A DNA stretch of 25,871 nt from JBKJZO01 sp046715235 (lineage in GTDB: Bacteria; Actinomycetota; Actinomycetes; BP-191): positions 1 to 25,871 of the forward strand of contig JBKJZO010000211.1 of assembly GCA_046715235.1 (NCBI GenBank), in the 5' to 3' direction. Positions 7,295 through 15,617 of the stretch are shown piece by piece. The notes under the pieces were generated by a model. The model made no database searches and had not been told where the DNA came from. It worked only from the letters and a program-made list of their open reading frames with translations. The translations under genes were made by a program, and so were the position numbers. Each line of letters opens with the position of its first letter. The first letter of the stretch is position 1.

Positions 7295-8112
7295 GTACGC
7301 AGACGTTGGCGCCCGGTGCGTCGGTCTACTGGGCGTTCCGGGACACCGCGACCATCATGTGGCGAAACCTCGTCGTGATGCGGCGCATGCCGCAGCTACT
7401 GGTCTTCGCGACGATCCAGCCGGTGCTTTTCGTTTTGATGTTCACGTACGTCTTCGGCGGCGAGATCCACATCCCCGGGGTCGGTAAATACGTCAACTAC
7501 CTGATGCCGGGCATCTTCACGCAGACCGTCACGTTCGGCGCGATGCAGACGGGCATCGGGCTGGCAGAGGACCTGAACAAGGGGCTGATCGAGCGGTTCA
7601 GGTCGCTCCCGATGGCGCGCTCCGCCGTACTCGCGGGTCGGACCCTCGCCGACCTCACCCGCAACGTCTTCGTCATCACGCTGATGGTGGGGATGGGATT
7701 CCTCGTCGGATTCCGGATCGGCAACGGGCTGCTGCCGTTCGCCGGCGCGGTCGCGGTGTTGCTGGTGTTCGGGTTCGCGATGTCGTGGGTCTTCGCGATG
7801 CTGGGTATGGCGGTCCGCAACGCGGAGAGCGCCCAGGCGGCCGCGTTCCCGCTGATCTTCCCGCTGGTGTTCATGTCGTCGGTGTTCGTGCGGATCGAGA
7901 ACATGCCTGACGTCATGCAGGTCTTCGCGCGCAACCAGCCGGTGACCGCGACGGTCAACGCCGTTCGCTCGCTCGTACTCGACCCGTCGGCGACCCGTCA
8001 GCTGCTCGGCGATTCGACCACGACGCTCGTGCTCAAGGCGCTGGCGTGGTCGCTCGCGATCCTGCTCGTCGCCGCTCCGCTCGCCGTACGCCGCTACCGC
8101 CGGGTCACCTGA
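7291..8112 (+). CDS. ABC exporter permease, DrrB-like
   Basis: A 273-residue ABC-2 permease with six hydrophobic segments. The sequence GLIERFRSLPMARSAVLAGRTLADL at about residues 95-120 is the conserved loop of DrrB-type permeases, and the long hydrophobic FPLIFPLVFMSSVFV with the following NQPVTATVNAVRSL is also typical. It starts with GTG inside the last codons of the ATPase (four-base overlap), so one exporter is made from a coupled pair. Its stop is seven bases from the stop of the convergent GH5 gene, with no room for a terminator between them. Confidence 0.92.
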   Translation: MSTQTLAPGASVYWAFRDTATIMWRNLVVMRRMPQLLVFATIQPVLFVLMFTYVFGGEIHIPGVGKYVNYLMPGIFTQTVTFGAMQTGIGLAEDLNKGLIERFRSLPMARSAVLAGRTLADLTRNVFVITLMVGMGFLVGFRIGNGLLPFAGAVAVLLVFGFAMSWVFAMLGMAVRNAESAQAAAFPLIFPLVFMSSVFVRIENMPDVMQVFARNQPVTATVNAVRSLVLDPSATRQLLGDSTTTLVLKALAWSLAILLVAAPLAVRRYRRVT

Positions 8113-8119
8113 GCGCCGA

Positions 8120-9280
8120 TTACCAGCCTTGCGCCTTGGCCGCCGCGAGCTCCTGCTCGTAACTCATGTAGACGCCCGAGTTGTTGCTGTTCCAGTACTG
8201 ATGCGCTTCGTACATGACGTTGCGCGCAGGGTCATTGATCCACGCAACCGGGTGTAGCGATGCCCACGAGTGCATGCCCGACCAGTTGTAGCCGCCGACC
8301 ATAATGACGCGGATCTCGCCCGTCGCACGGATCGCATTCACCGCTGCTTGTGAGGCGTTCTCCCAGAGCTTCTGGGGACTCACACCCGGTGCGCTCGGCA
8401 ACTCGACGGGCTCGTTCATCAAGCCCAACGCCACGACTGCTGGCTCGGCCGCAAAAGCCTTCGCGAGTTTCGTCCATACGTCTGTGAAGGCGCTGATAGG
8501 CAATTCCGCGGAGCCGATCGACCTGCGTACACCTCGGGTGCCGTCGTGAAGGTAGTACTGACCGAAGTTGTGTAGGTCCAGGACGACGGTCATGCCTGCG
8601 TCGCCGACACGCCTCACCATCGCGCGGAGGCGGGACAACTCGTCCGGGTCAAGCGGACCGAAGGGAGTGCGTTGAATCCGTTCCCATCGGAACGGGATGC
8701 GGATGATCTCCATCTTGTGGGCCTTGAGGTAGGCCATCGTCGAGGCGTCATCGTAGTGATACGTCTGATCGAGGATTCCATAGTTCTCATTCGAGAACGA
8801 CGAGGTCGCGTCGATCGAGGCAGCACCCATGTCGGGACCGCTGATGTTGACGCCGTGAGGCGTAGCAGGAGTACCTGGATGCGCTTCCATGACGTCGGAC
8901 GAGTGCGTCGTAGTGAACTGCCAGCCGGTGCGGGAGTTACGCACGAAGTTGGCGAGCTGTTGATTCCCCGGCCACTCGCCCGTGACCCAGGTCGTCACAG
9001 GAAGATCGTGCGCCTCCGCCCGCGCATACCAGGCGTGTGCGATCGGGCTCCAGCGTGCATCGTCGTTCGGCCAGCCGACTTCGCCGACGTAGCCGCGCAC
9101 CTTGTTCTGCCGCAGCCAGCCCGCCCACGTGTCCAAGGTCGCGATGGCCTTGTCCTGGAGGGCATTGTCTGGCGTCGGCGCAGGCGCCGGCGGCCGAGCA
9201 GCGCTGGCCGTCCCCAGCGAAAACCCGAGTGCGGCCAACGCGGCAAACGCGCCGACTACCATCCGACGACGACCGAGCAT
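8120..9280 (-). CDS. Secreted GH5-type glycosidase with circularly permuted catalytic domain
   Basis: The 386-residue product starts at the ATG at 9280, where GGAGGA sits six bases upstream; the frame is open further but only as antisense of the next gene. Residues 1-28 are a signal peptide (MLGRRRMVVGAFAALAALG, ending TASA). The GH5 marks are all present but out of order. GYVGEVGWPNDDARW (63-77), with the nucleophile motif around E67, and TTWVTGEW (96-103), normally strands 7 and 8, come first. Then follow GVNISG (143-148), IRIPFRWERI (193-202), DLHNFGQYY (235-243), LMNEP with acid/base E290 (287-291) and YEAHQYWN (357-364). The protein ends AAAKAQGW, just where strand 7 would normally begin. 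Likely substrate is a beta-glucan or mannan. It probably follows the propeller gene in one operon, 38 bases away. Confidence 0.85.
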   Translation of the reverse strand: MLGRRRMVVGAFAALAALGFSLGTASAARPPAPAPTPDNALQDKAIATLDTWAGWLRQNKVRGYVGEVGWPNDDARWSPIAHAWYARAEAHDLPVTTWVTGEWPGNQQLANFVRNSRTGWQFTTTHSSDVMEAHPGTPATPHGVNISGPDMGAASIDATSSFSNENYGILDQTYHYDDASTMAYLKAHKMEIIRIPFRWERIQRTPFGPLDPDELSRLRAMVRRVGDAGMTVVLDLHNFGQYYLHDGTRGVRRSIGSAELPISAFTDVWTKLAKAFAAEPAVVALGLMNEPVELPSAPGVSPQKLWENASQAAVNAIRATGEIRVIMVGGYNWSGMHSWASLHPVAWINDPARNVMYEAHQYWNSNNSGVYMSYEQELAAAKAQGW

Positions 9281-9318
9281 CGACTTCCTCCATAGAGCAG
9301 ATTCGGTGGCCACAGCGA

Positions 9319-12300
9319 CTACTTCAGCTCGAACGGGACTGCGCGCAACGCCGTCTCGGTCCCGATGCGCACGTAGAGCGTGTGCGGTCCGGCGGAAAGG
9401 CCGGTGCTCTTGAGCTTGTAGCTGTAGATGTGCTTCTTCGTGTCGTACGAGAACGTGCCAGTGGGGTTCGAGTTGCCCGGCGCCGACGCGGGGAGACCGT
9501 TGTCGACCGAGTTCGCGGTGACGACGAGCTTGGACGATCCGGCCTCCACGCCGGCGAGAGTTACCTTGAGATCGAAGTCGACCGCCGATCCCGCCTTCTT
9601 CGGTTTGCCGTCGTTGATCACCTGGATCTGGTACGACGGCGGCGCGGGTTTCGGCGAGAACACGGCGAACGGCGACAGGCTGGTCGTCGTACCGCAGACC
9701 TCGGTCGCGGTGATCGAGGTCGTGGTGTCGACCCATGCGCCCGCTTCGTAGTGGAACAGCCGCGGTTCACCCGTGAACGTCACGCCTACCGTGGAGATGC
9801 AGACGTTGATGGAGCCGACATAGTCAGCGGTCGTCGTGATCTCGTAGAAGCGCGAGGGGTTGCCGACCTGAAATCCGGTTGGCGGCGGCGGCCCGGTGGT
9901 CGCGGTGACGAGACTGTCCCCGGGTGTGACAACTCGCTCGAACGTCAGGCCGACAGGCGTCTCGGTCGACCCCTCGACCCTCGGACGGATGGCGACGTCG
10001 GTGCCGGCGGGCGTGTCAGCGACCGGCCCGGCGTCAACCGGGACATTGAGAACGCGAATGCCTGTGACACCGGCGCGATCCGTTGTCGACACGAAGTACT
10101 TCGTGCCGTCGGGCGAGAGCTGGCCGCCTCCACGCACTGTCAGCCACCCCGTGTCCAGCGTTTGCACCGCGGACCCGTCAGCCTGTGCGAGCCCGATCTG
10201 GGCGGAGCCCTCACGTCCGGTCAATTCCGACACGTACAGCACACGGCGCGAGTTAGGAGTCCACCGCGGGTCGCTGTTGAAGTCGGCGACCGGCCCGTAA
10301 GCGACCGCGTTGGTGCCGTCAGCGGCGGTCACCGAGCCGGCAGTCCATGGCGCGGACAGCGTGCCTTTCAGCTCGTAGGCGATCTTCTTACCGTCAGGGG
10401 ACCAGCGAAGCGCGCGGAACCACCTGCTCGCCGTCGCCGGCCGGACAACGCGTGCACCGGTGCCATCGACGTTGATGACCTCGAGAGAGGCAGCCGTGCC
10501 ATCCGCATTCGGGCGCACGAACGCGACCTGCGTCCTGCTCTTCGACAGGGCGGCAGCGTCAACGGCATCGGTGCCTTCGAGGGTCGGCGTGAACGCATCC
10601 GTCACCGAGTCCAGGCGCCCGAAGCCGGTCGCCGTTCCGTCGGCCCGGCGCGAGGCGGCGAACAGCGTGCGGCTGTCCGCCATCCAGCCCTTGATCTCGA
10701 AGCGGCGGCACTGCGTGCACACGATGTTGCCGTTGCCGTCGACAGTCTGCGCGTACGGCGCCACGGTGTCTGTCGCGCCCGTCGCCACGACGATCACGAC
10801 GTCACCGAATGCGATCTTGGTTCCGTCCGGGGACCAGTACACCGATGCTGTCGGCCGGCCCGACAAGCCAGGCGAGGGCAGGCTGTGCAAGGTGCGCTTG
10901 TTGGCGCCGTCGAGGTTCATCAGCACGAGATCTACCGCCAGCGTGTCCTCGTTGACGCACTGGACGGCGATCTGCGTGCCGTTCGGCGAGAACGCCGCGC
11001 CGTCGTACCCCAGAGGGGCGCTGCAGTCGGCGTGAACTACTGAACCGACTGGCCGCGCATCGACGAACACCCCGAAGACGCCGAGCGAGTCGGACTCGCC
11101 GCAGACGGAGGTGTACGACGTCGAGGTCGTGACGTTGTCCCACGCGCCATCGGTGAACTGGAACAGCTGCGGCTCCCGGTCGCCGAAGGCGTCGCCCGTC
11201 GTGTCAACACACACCTGCGCATCGCCTGTGAACGTCGCCGTGGTTGCGAGCGAGTAAGAGCGCGCCGGCGTGCCGGCTCGGAAGTCGACGGGCGAGTTGA
11301 GTTCGACGGCAGTGGTGACCGTCGTAAAGCCCGCCACACCTACCTGGTCGAATGTCACGCGCAAAGGGTCGGGCGAGGCTTCAAGATCCGGTGTGACGAC
11401 GACGGAGGCGCCGGCCGGCGTATTCACGACCGGAGGCGCTGGTGGGGGCGGAATGTCCAGGGCGTACAGCGGCGAGCCGCCGCGGCCGTCGTCGAGGGGC
11501 CCGAAGTACTTCCGGCCGTCGGGCGAAATGACGCCGAACGACCTGACGAATTGGGTACCCGTATCAAGGATGCGGCGGCCGGTACCGTCCGCTTGGAAGA
11601 CCTCGATCCGGCCTTCGTCTTGCTGGCTTCCCATCTTGTCAGGCAGCCATCGAGCGGAGACGAACCCTGAGGAGTCCGGCAACCAGGGATTGGATCCATT
11701 TGGATCTGGCGCATGGGCGCCTTCGACTAGAGGGGCAACGCGGTCGGTGCCATCACTGAGAACGGATTCGATCCAATTGATCGGGGCGCCGTCACTGGCC
11801 GTGTACGCGATCCTCGTTCCGTCGGGCGACCAATGGGGATCCCCGACGTGGAAGCCCGGAGTCCATGGAATGACTACGCGGGAATTGTCACCGTCTATGG
11901 AGACGACCTCGATCGTCCTGGCCGCAGTCGTGTCGTTGTAGCGCAAATATGCGATCTGAGTCCCGTCGGGGCTAAGCGAGGGAGTTAGGAGGCCCTGAGG
12001 CCGCGGCGTCTCCGCGATGGGCGTATACACGTCCGTGACGACATCCAGGAGTCCGAAACCCCAGATCTGCTCAAGATCCCAATTCAGGACCCCGGTAACC
12101 AGGAGCGTTTGGTTATCCGTCCAGGCCCAAGGCCAGTGCGCGCGGCACTGGATACAGTTGCCGTTTGAGTCGGTGGTGTACTGCCCGACGGGGTTCGTCG
12201 CACCGGTAGCGACGTCGACGATGACCATGCCGACCGCAAGTTTCGCGCCATCAGGCGACCAGAGGAGCTGGCCCCAACAGTCGTCGCACTCAATCAGGGT

Positions 12301-13929
12301 CCGTCGGTTTGATCCATCCAGGTTCATGACGACGACCCGCCGCCCGGACGCCCCGTCTCCGAACGCCACAGCCATCTGGGTTCCATCCGGAGAAAACGTG
12401 ATCGAGTTGACGTAGGTTCCGGGCGATCCCTCATGGATCAGAGTGCCGACGATGCGCGTCGGATGGAATACGGCGAACTGTCCAGTCGTGGTCGTCTGAC
12501 CGCACTGCGCGCTCGCTGACGCTGACGTGGTGATGTTCGACCACTCCCCGTCGACGAACTGGAACAGCGCTGGCAGCTCTCCCCTGAAGTCGTCCTCCGG
12601 GGTGTCAACGCAGACCTCGATCGCCCCGCTGAACACCGCCGTGGTCACCAATTCGTAGGCGCGCAGCGGTCCGCCCGACTGATAATTAGCGGGCGCTGTT
12701 GGCTTCGGGCTTTCGAAGACTTGGGTCTCGCCCGCGGCCGTCACCGACGCATATGTGACCCGGAGGGGGGTCTCCTCCTTGTTCCACAGAGACGGAGCGA
12801 TCGAGACGTCATTGCCTACAGGCGTCGCGTTGCCGGAAGCATTGGGGAGGTCCACGCCACGCAGCTCCACCCGTCGCTCTAGGTCCTCATTCCACTGCGG
12901 CAGCGTCCAGAAGTACGACTTGCCGTCGGGGGAGAGCAGTCCCGGAGCCGTGATGTCGGAAGCGGGAACGCCTGCCCGCTCTTTCCCATCAACCTCGACC
13001 ACCGACGCCGAGCCCCAGTAGCGGGTCGACGTCTTCTCATAGATCACCACGCGCCGCGAGTCGGGGGTCCATTCCGGCGCTCGCGCCAAGTAAGCCGAGT
13101 AAAGGGCCTCGGTCAACGCGACAGGGTTGGTGCCGTTGATGTTGATGACTTCCACCCACTGCGCGGTTCCCTGCGCGTTGCTGCGCTCGTAGGCAAACTT
13201 GGAGCCATTCGGTGCCCAGCGCAGATGTCCAAGCTGTCCATCCGCCGCAAGGACGACGTGCCGATCGGAACCGTCGACGTTCATGGCTTCGAGAGTTTTT
13301 GCAGCGCCGTTGCCACCGTCGCGCAGGGCCCACGCGACCTGCGTGCCGTCCGCTGACAGAGACGGCGAATCGAATATCTCGGTACCTGTCACGACGGGCG
13401 TGTAGACATCCGTGACGGTGTCGAGCTGGCCGATCCCGCGCGCAGTCCCAGTACTGAGTGCAGAGACGAGCAAGGTTCGGCTGTCGGGCAGCCACCCGAT
13501 CGGCGAGAAGGACCAGCACCTATCGCAGGACCCGTCGAGCGCTCCCTCGTAGACACCGACATCCCTCGTCGTGCCTGCTGACACATCCACAATGGTCGTT
13601 CCCCAGGCGATGCTGTTCCCGTCGGAGGACCAGAAGACTTGGGGCAGCTGCCGCGCACCTGCGACGCTTGCCACGACTGTTTGGTTGGAGCCGTCTGAGC
13701 CAACGAGCACGAGATCGGATCCAGTGGAATCGGCGAGGACGACCGCCAGGCGCGAGCTGTCGGGGGAGGTCGCGACCGGCCCGATGTGCGTCTGCCCCTC
13801 GAGTTCGAGCCGGGCGTCCGTGAGAATCAACCTGTCGCCAAACTCCTCGTCCGCGGACGCAGACATCGCGCCGACGACTTGCACGGCGATGAGGGCGAGC
13901 ACGGACAGCAGCGTCAGCCGGCGTTTCAT
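9319..13929 (-). CDS. Giant secreted triple beta-propeller protein (TolB/PD40-like)
   Basis: The ATG at 13929 follows AAGGGG and starts a signal peptide (MKRRLTLLSVLALIAVQVVG, ending SASA); the product has 1536 residues. Three tandem modules cover about 29-486, 487-951 and 952-1423. Each has a beta-propeller of PD40-type blades (SPDGTQ, W(S/T)PDG, LSPDGK repeats) and then a stalk domain with a VCVDT...LFQFxxGxWxNxTTS...CG pattern that holds two conserved cysteines. In every propeller a CxxC comes just before a W-x(n)-TLL strand: CDRC, CIQC and CTQC. Residues about 1424-1536 form an Ig-like domain of PxKF type (KKAGSAVDFDLK ... VPFELK). No transmembrane anchor or sortase signal is seen, so it is secreted or held by carbohydrate. 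The role is unknown; it may bind a polymer that the downstream GH5 enzyme cuts. Confidence 0.85.
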   Translation of the reverse strand: MKRRLTLLSVLALIAVQVVGAMSASADEEFGDRLILTDARLELEGQTHIGPVATSPDSSRLAVVLADSTGSDLVLVGSDGSNQTVVASVAGARQLPQVFWSSDGNSIAWGTTIVDVSAGTTRDVGVYEGALDGSCDRCWSFSPIGWLPDSRTLLVSALSTGTARGIGQLDTVTDVYTPVVTGTEIFDSPSLSADGTQVAWALRDGGNGAAKTLEAMNVDGSDRHVVLAADGQLGHLRWAPNGSKFAYERSNAQGTAQWVEVININGTNPVALTEALYSAYLARAPEWTPDSRRVVIYEKTSTRYWGSASVVEVDGKERAGVPASDITAPGLLSPDGKSYFWTLPQWNEDLERRVELRGVDLPNASGNATPVGNDVSIAPSLWNKEETPLRVTYASVTAAGETQVFESPKPTAPANYQSGGPLRAYELVTTAVFSGAIEVCVDTPEDDFRGELPALFQFVDGEWSNITTSASASAQCGQTTTTGQFAVFHPTRIVGTLIHEGSPGTYVNSITFSPDGTQMAVAFGDGASGRRVVVMNLDGSNRRTLIECDDCWGQLLWSPDGAKLAVGMVIVDVATGATNPVGQYTTDSNGNCIQCRAHWPWAWTDNQTLLVTGVLNWDLEQIWGFGLLDVVTDVYTPIAETPRPQGLLTPSLSPDGTQIAYLRYNDTTAARTIEVVSIDGDNSRVVIPWTPGFHVGDPHWSPDGTRIAYTASDGAPINWIESVLSDGTDRVAPLVEGAHAPDPNGSNPWLPDSSGFVSARWLPDKMGSQQDEGRIEVFQADGTGRRILDTGTQFVRSFGVISPDGRKYFGPLDDGRGGSPLYALDIPPPPAPPVVNTPAGASVVVTPDLEASPDPLRVTFDQVGVAGFTTVTTAVELNSPVDFRAGTPARSYSLATTATFTGDAQVCVDTTGDAFGDREPQLFQFTDGAWDNVTTSTSYTSVCGESDSLGVFGVFVDARPVGSVVHADCSAPLGYDGAAFSPNGTQIAVQCVNEDTLAVDLVLMNLDGANKRTLHSLPSPGLSGRPTASVYWSPDGTKIAFGDVVIVVATGATDTVAPYAQTVDGNGNIVCTQCRRFEIKGWMADSRTLFAASRRADGTATGFGRLDSVTDAFTPTLEGTDAVDAAALSKSRTQVAFVRPNADGTAASLEVINVDGTGARVVRPATASRWFRALRWSPDGKKIAYELKGTLSAPWTAGSVTAADGTNAVAYGPVADFNSDPRWTPNSRRVLYVSELTGREGSAQIGLAQADGSAVQTLDTGWLTVRGGGQLSPDGTKYFVSTTDRAGVTGIRVLNVPVDAGPVADTPAGTDVAIRPRVEGSTETPVGLTFERVVTPGDSLVTATTGPPPPTGFQVGNPSRFYEITTTADYVGSINVCISTVGVTFTGEPRLFHYEAGAWVDTTTSITATEVCGTTTSLSPFAVFSPKPAPPSYQIQVINDGKPKKAGSAVDFDLKVTLAGVEAGSSKLVVTANSVDNGLPASAPGNSNPTGTFSYDTKKHIYSYKLKSTGLSAGPHTLYVRIGTETALRAVPFELK

Positions 13930-14000
13930 ATGCGTGTGTCCCCTTGTTGACTCCGTGATGCCGTGATGGCGCAGCATTGGGGAGATCACGACAGCGCGCG

Positions 14001-14021
14001 GCGGAATCCTTCGGATTGCGC
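14001..14021. promoter_or_regulatory. Small hairpin upstream of the propeller gene
   Basis: GCGGAATCC-TTC-GGATTGCGC forms 8 of 9 pairs with a three-base loop, about 70 bases upstream of the propeller start. It may be an operator or leader structure; no promoter boxes could be fixed. Confidence 0.25.
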
Positions 14022-14150
14022 ACAAGCGACCATGCAAGATCACCTTCATTGGCTGGCCGTTGGGCCATATGGACTAGTCAGGACCGACACGCCTGAGCAC
14101 TCTGCGTAGTCGATCAACGACTGACGCGAGTGATCGGGGATTTCGGTGAC

Positions 14151-14166
14151 TCCCGCGCCCGCGGGA
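14151..14166. promoter_or_regulatory. Small hairpin upstream of fumC
   Basis: TCCCGC-GCCC-GCGGGA is a perfect 6-base stem, 50 bases before the fumC start. It lies in the 287-base gap between the divergent propeller gene and fumC, which must hold both promoters; I could not identify these. Confidence 0.25.
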
Positions 14167-14216
14167 CAATCGGCATACCCACGCCCGTGTGAGATCCCGA
14201 GCAGGAGAGCCCAGCG

Positions 14217-15617
14217 ATGACCGAGTTCCGCATCGAGACCGATTCCATGGGCGAGGTCCGGGTGCCTGTCGACGCGAAGTGGCGCGCCCAGACCCAGCGG
14301 GCGGTCGAGAACTTCCCGGTATCCGGCCTGCGGATCGAGCGTGAGCTCATCGCCGCGCTGGCCGCGATCAAGGGTGCTGCGGCGCTCGCCAACGCCGAGC
14401 TGGCCGTCATCGACCCGGGCGTCGCGAAGGCGATCCACGCCGCGGCGCAGCAGGTCGCCGCCGGTGAGTGGGACGCGCAGTTCCCGATCGACGTCTACCA
14501 GACCGGCTCCGGCACCAGCTCCAACATGAACACCAACGAGGTGCTCGCGACATTGGCCGCGGAGCTGTTCGACGGTCCGGTGCATCCGAACGACGACGTC
14601 AACGCCAGCCAGTCGTCTAACGACGTCTTCCCGAGCGCGATCCACATCGCGGCCTGTACGTCGATCGTGCGCGACCTGATCCCGGCGCTCGCTCACCTCT
14701 CCGCAGCCTTGCAGCGCAAGGCCGTCGGGTTCGCCGACGTCGTGAAGTCAGGCCGGACCCACCTGATGGACGCAACACCCGTCACGCTCGGGCAGGAGTT
14801 CGGTGGCTACGCGGCCGCCATACGGATGGGGATCGAGCGGTTGGAGTCGGTTCTCCCCCGGGTCGGCGAGCTGCCACTCGGCGGCACGGCCGTCGGCACG
14901 GGCATCAACACCCCCGCCGGCTTCGCGCAGAAGGTCATCGGCTCGCTCGCCGACAGCCTGGATCTCCCACTCACCGAGGCGCGCAATCACTTCGAGGCGC
15001 AGGCGAGTCGCGACGCCCTAGTCGAGGCGTCCGGCGTACTGCGTGTGATTGCGATCTCGCTCTACAAGACGGCGAACGACCTGCGCTGGATGTCGTCAGG
15101 ACCGCGCACGGGACTGATGGAGATCCGGCTGCCCGACCTGCAGCCGGGGTCGAGCATCATGCCGGGCAAGGTCAACCCGGTGATTCCCGAGGCGGTGTGC
15201 CAGGTCGTCGCGCAGGTGATCGGCAACGACGCGGCCGTCGCGTTCGGCGGCAGCGCGGGCAACTTCGAGCTCAACGTCATGCTGCCCGTCATCGCGCGCA
15301 ACCTGCTCGAGTCGATCCGGCTGCTCGCCAACACCAGCCGGCTCTTCGCCGACAAGTGCATCGACGGTATCGAGGCCGACGTCGAGCGGTGCAGGTGGTA
15401 CGCCGAGAGTTCGCCGTCGATCGTGACGCCGCTGAACAAGTACATCGGTTACAACGAAGCGGCCGCGGTCGCGAAGCAGAGCCTCAAAGAAGAGAAGACG
15501 ATCCGGGAGGTCGTCCTCGAACGCGGCTACATCGAAGCCGGCAAGCTCACCGAGCAGCAGCTCGACGAGGCGCTCGACGTCCTGTCAATGACGCGGGCGC
15601 CTCAGGTCAGCGAGTAA
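14217..15617 (+). CDS. fumC: Class II fumarate hydratase
   Basis: The 466-residue enzyme converts fumarate to L-malate in the citric acid cycle. It has the class II order: FRIETDSMGEVRVPVDAKWRAQTQRAVENFPVSG at the start, TGSGTSSNMNTNEVLA near 100, NDDVNASQSSNDVFPSAIH near 125-143, SGRTHLMDATPVTLGQEFGGY near 180, and the superfamily signature GSSIMPGKVNP at residues 311-321 with the catalytic serine loop. Length is normal. The ATG at 14217 follows AGGAGAGC. The last 16 bases overlap the end of the convergent SipW-cluster gene. In mycobacteria fum lies between glpX and phoH2; here the order is kept but surface genes sit on both sides. Confidence 0.97.
   Translation: MTEFRIETDSMGEVRVPVDAKWRAQTQRAVENFPVSGLRIERELIAALAAIKGAAALANAELAVIDPGVAKAIHAAAQQVAAGEWDAQFPIDVYQTGSGTSSNMNTNEVLATLAAELFDGPVHPNDDVNASQSSNDVFPSAIHIAACTSIVRDLIPALAHLSAALQRKAVGFADVVKSGRTHLMDATPVTLGQEFGGYAAAIRMGIERLESVLPRVGELPLGGTAVGTGINTPAGFAQKVIGSLADSLDLPLTEARNHFEAQASRDALVEASGVLRVIAISLYKTANDLRWMSSGPRTGLMEIRLPDLQPGSSIMPGKVNPVIPEAVCQVVAQVIGNDAAVAFGGSAGNFELNVMLPVIARNLLESIRLLANTSRLFADKCIDGIEADVERCRWYAESSPSIVTPLNKYIGYNEAAAVAKQSLKEEKTIREVVLERGYIEAGKLTEQQLDEALDVLSMTRAPQVSE

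Noticed and set aside
9281..9736. 152-residue N-terminal extension of the GH5 frame
   Set aside because: The extension is the shadow of the propeller gene, rich in Arg and His. A strong ribosome site and signal peptide mark the start at 9280.
9037..11043. 668-residue plus-strand frame
   Set aside because: It lies antisense to the propeller and GH5 genes, with an Arg-rich composition typical of a GC-rich shadow frame and no domain.
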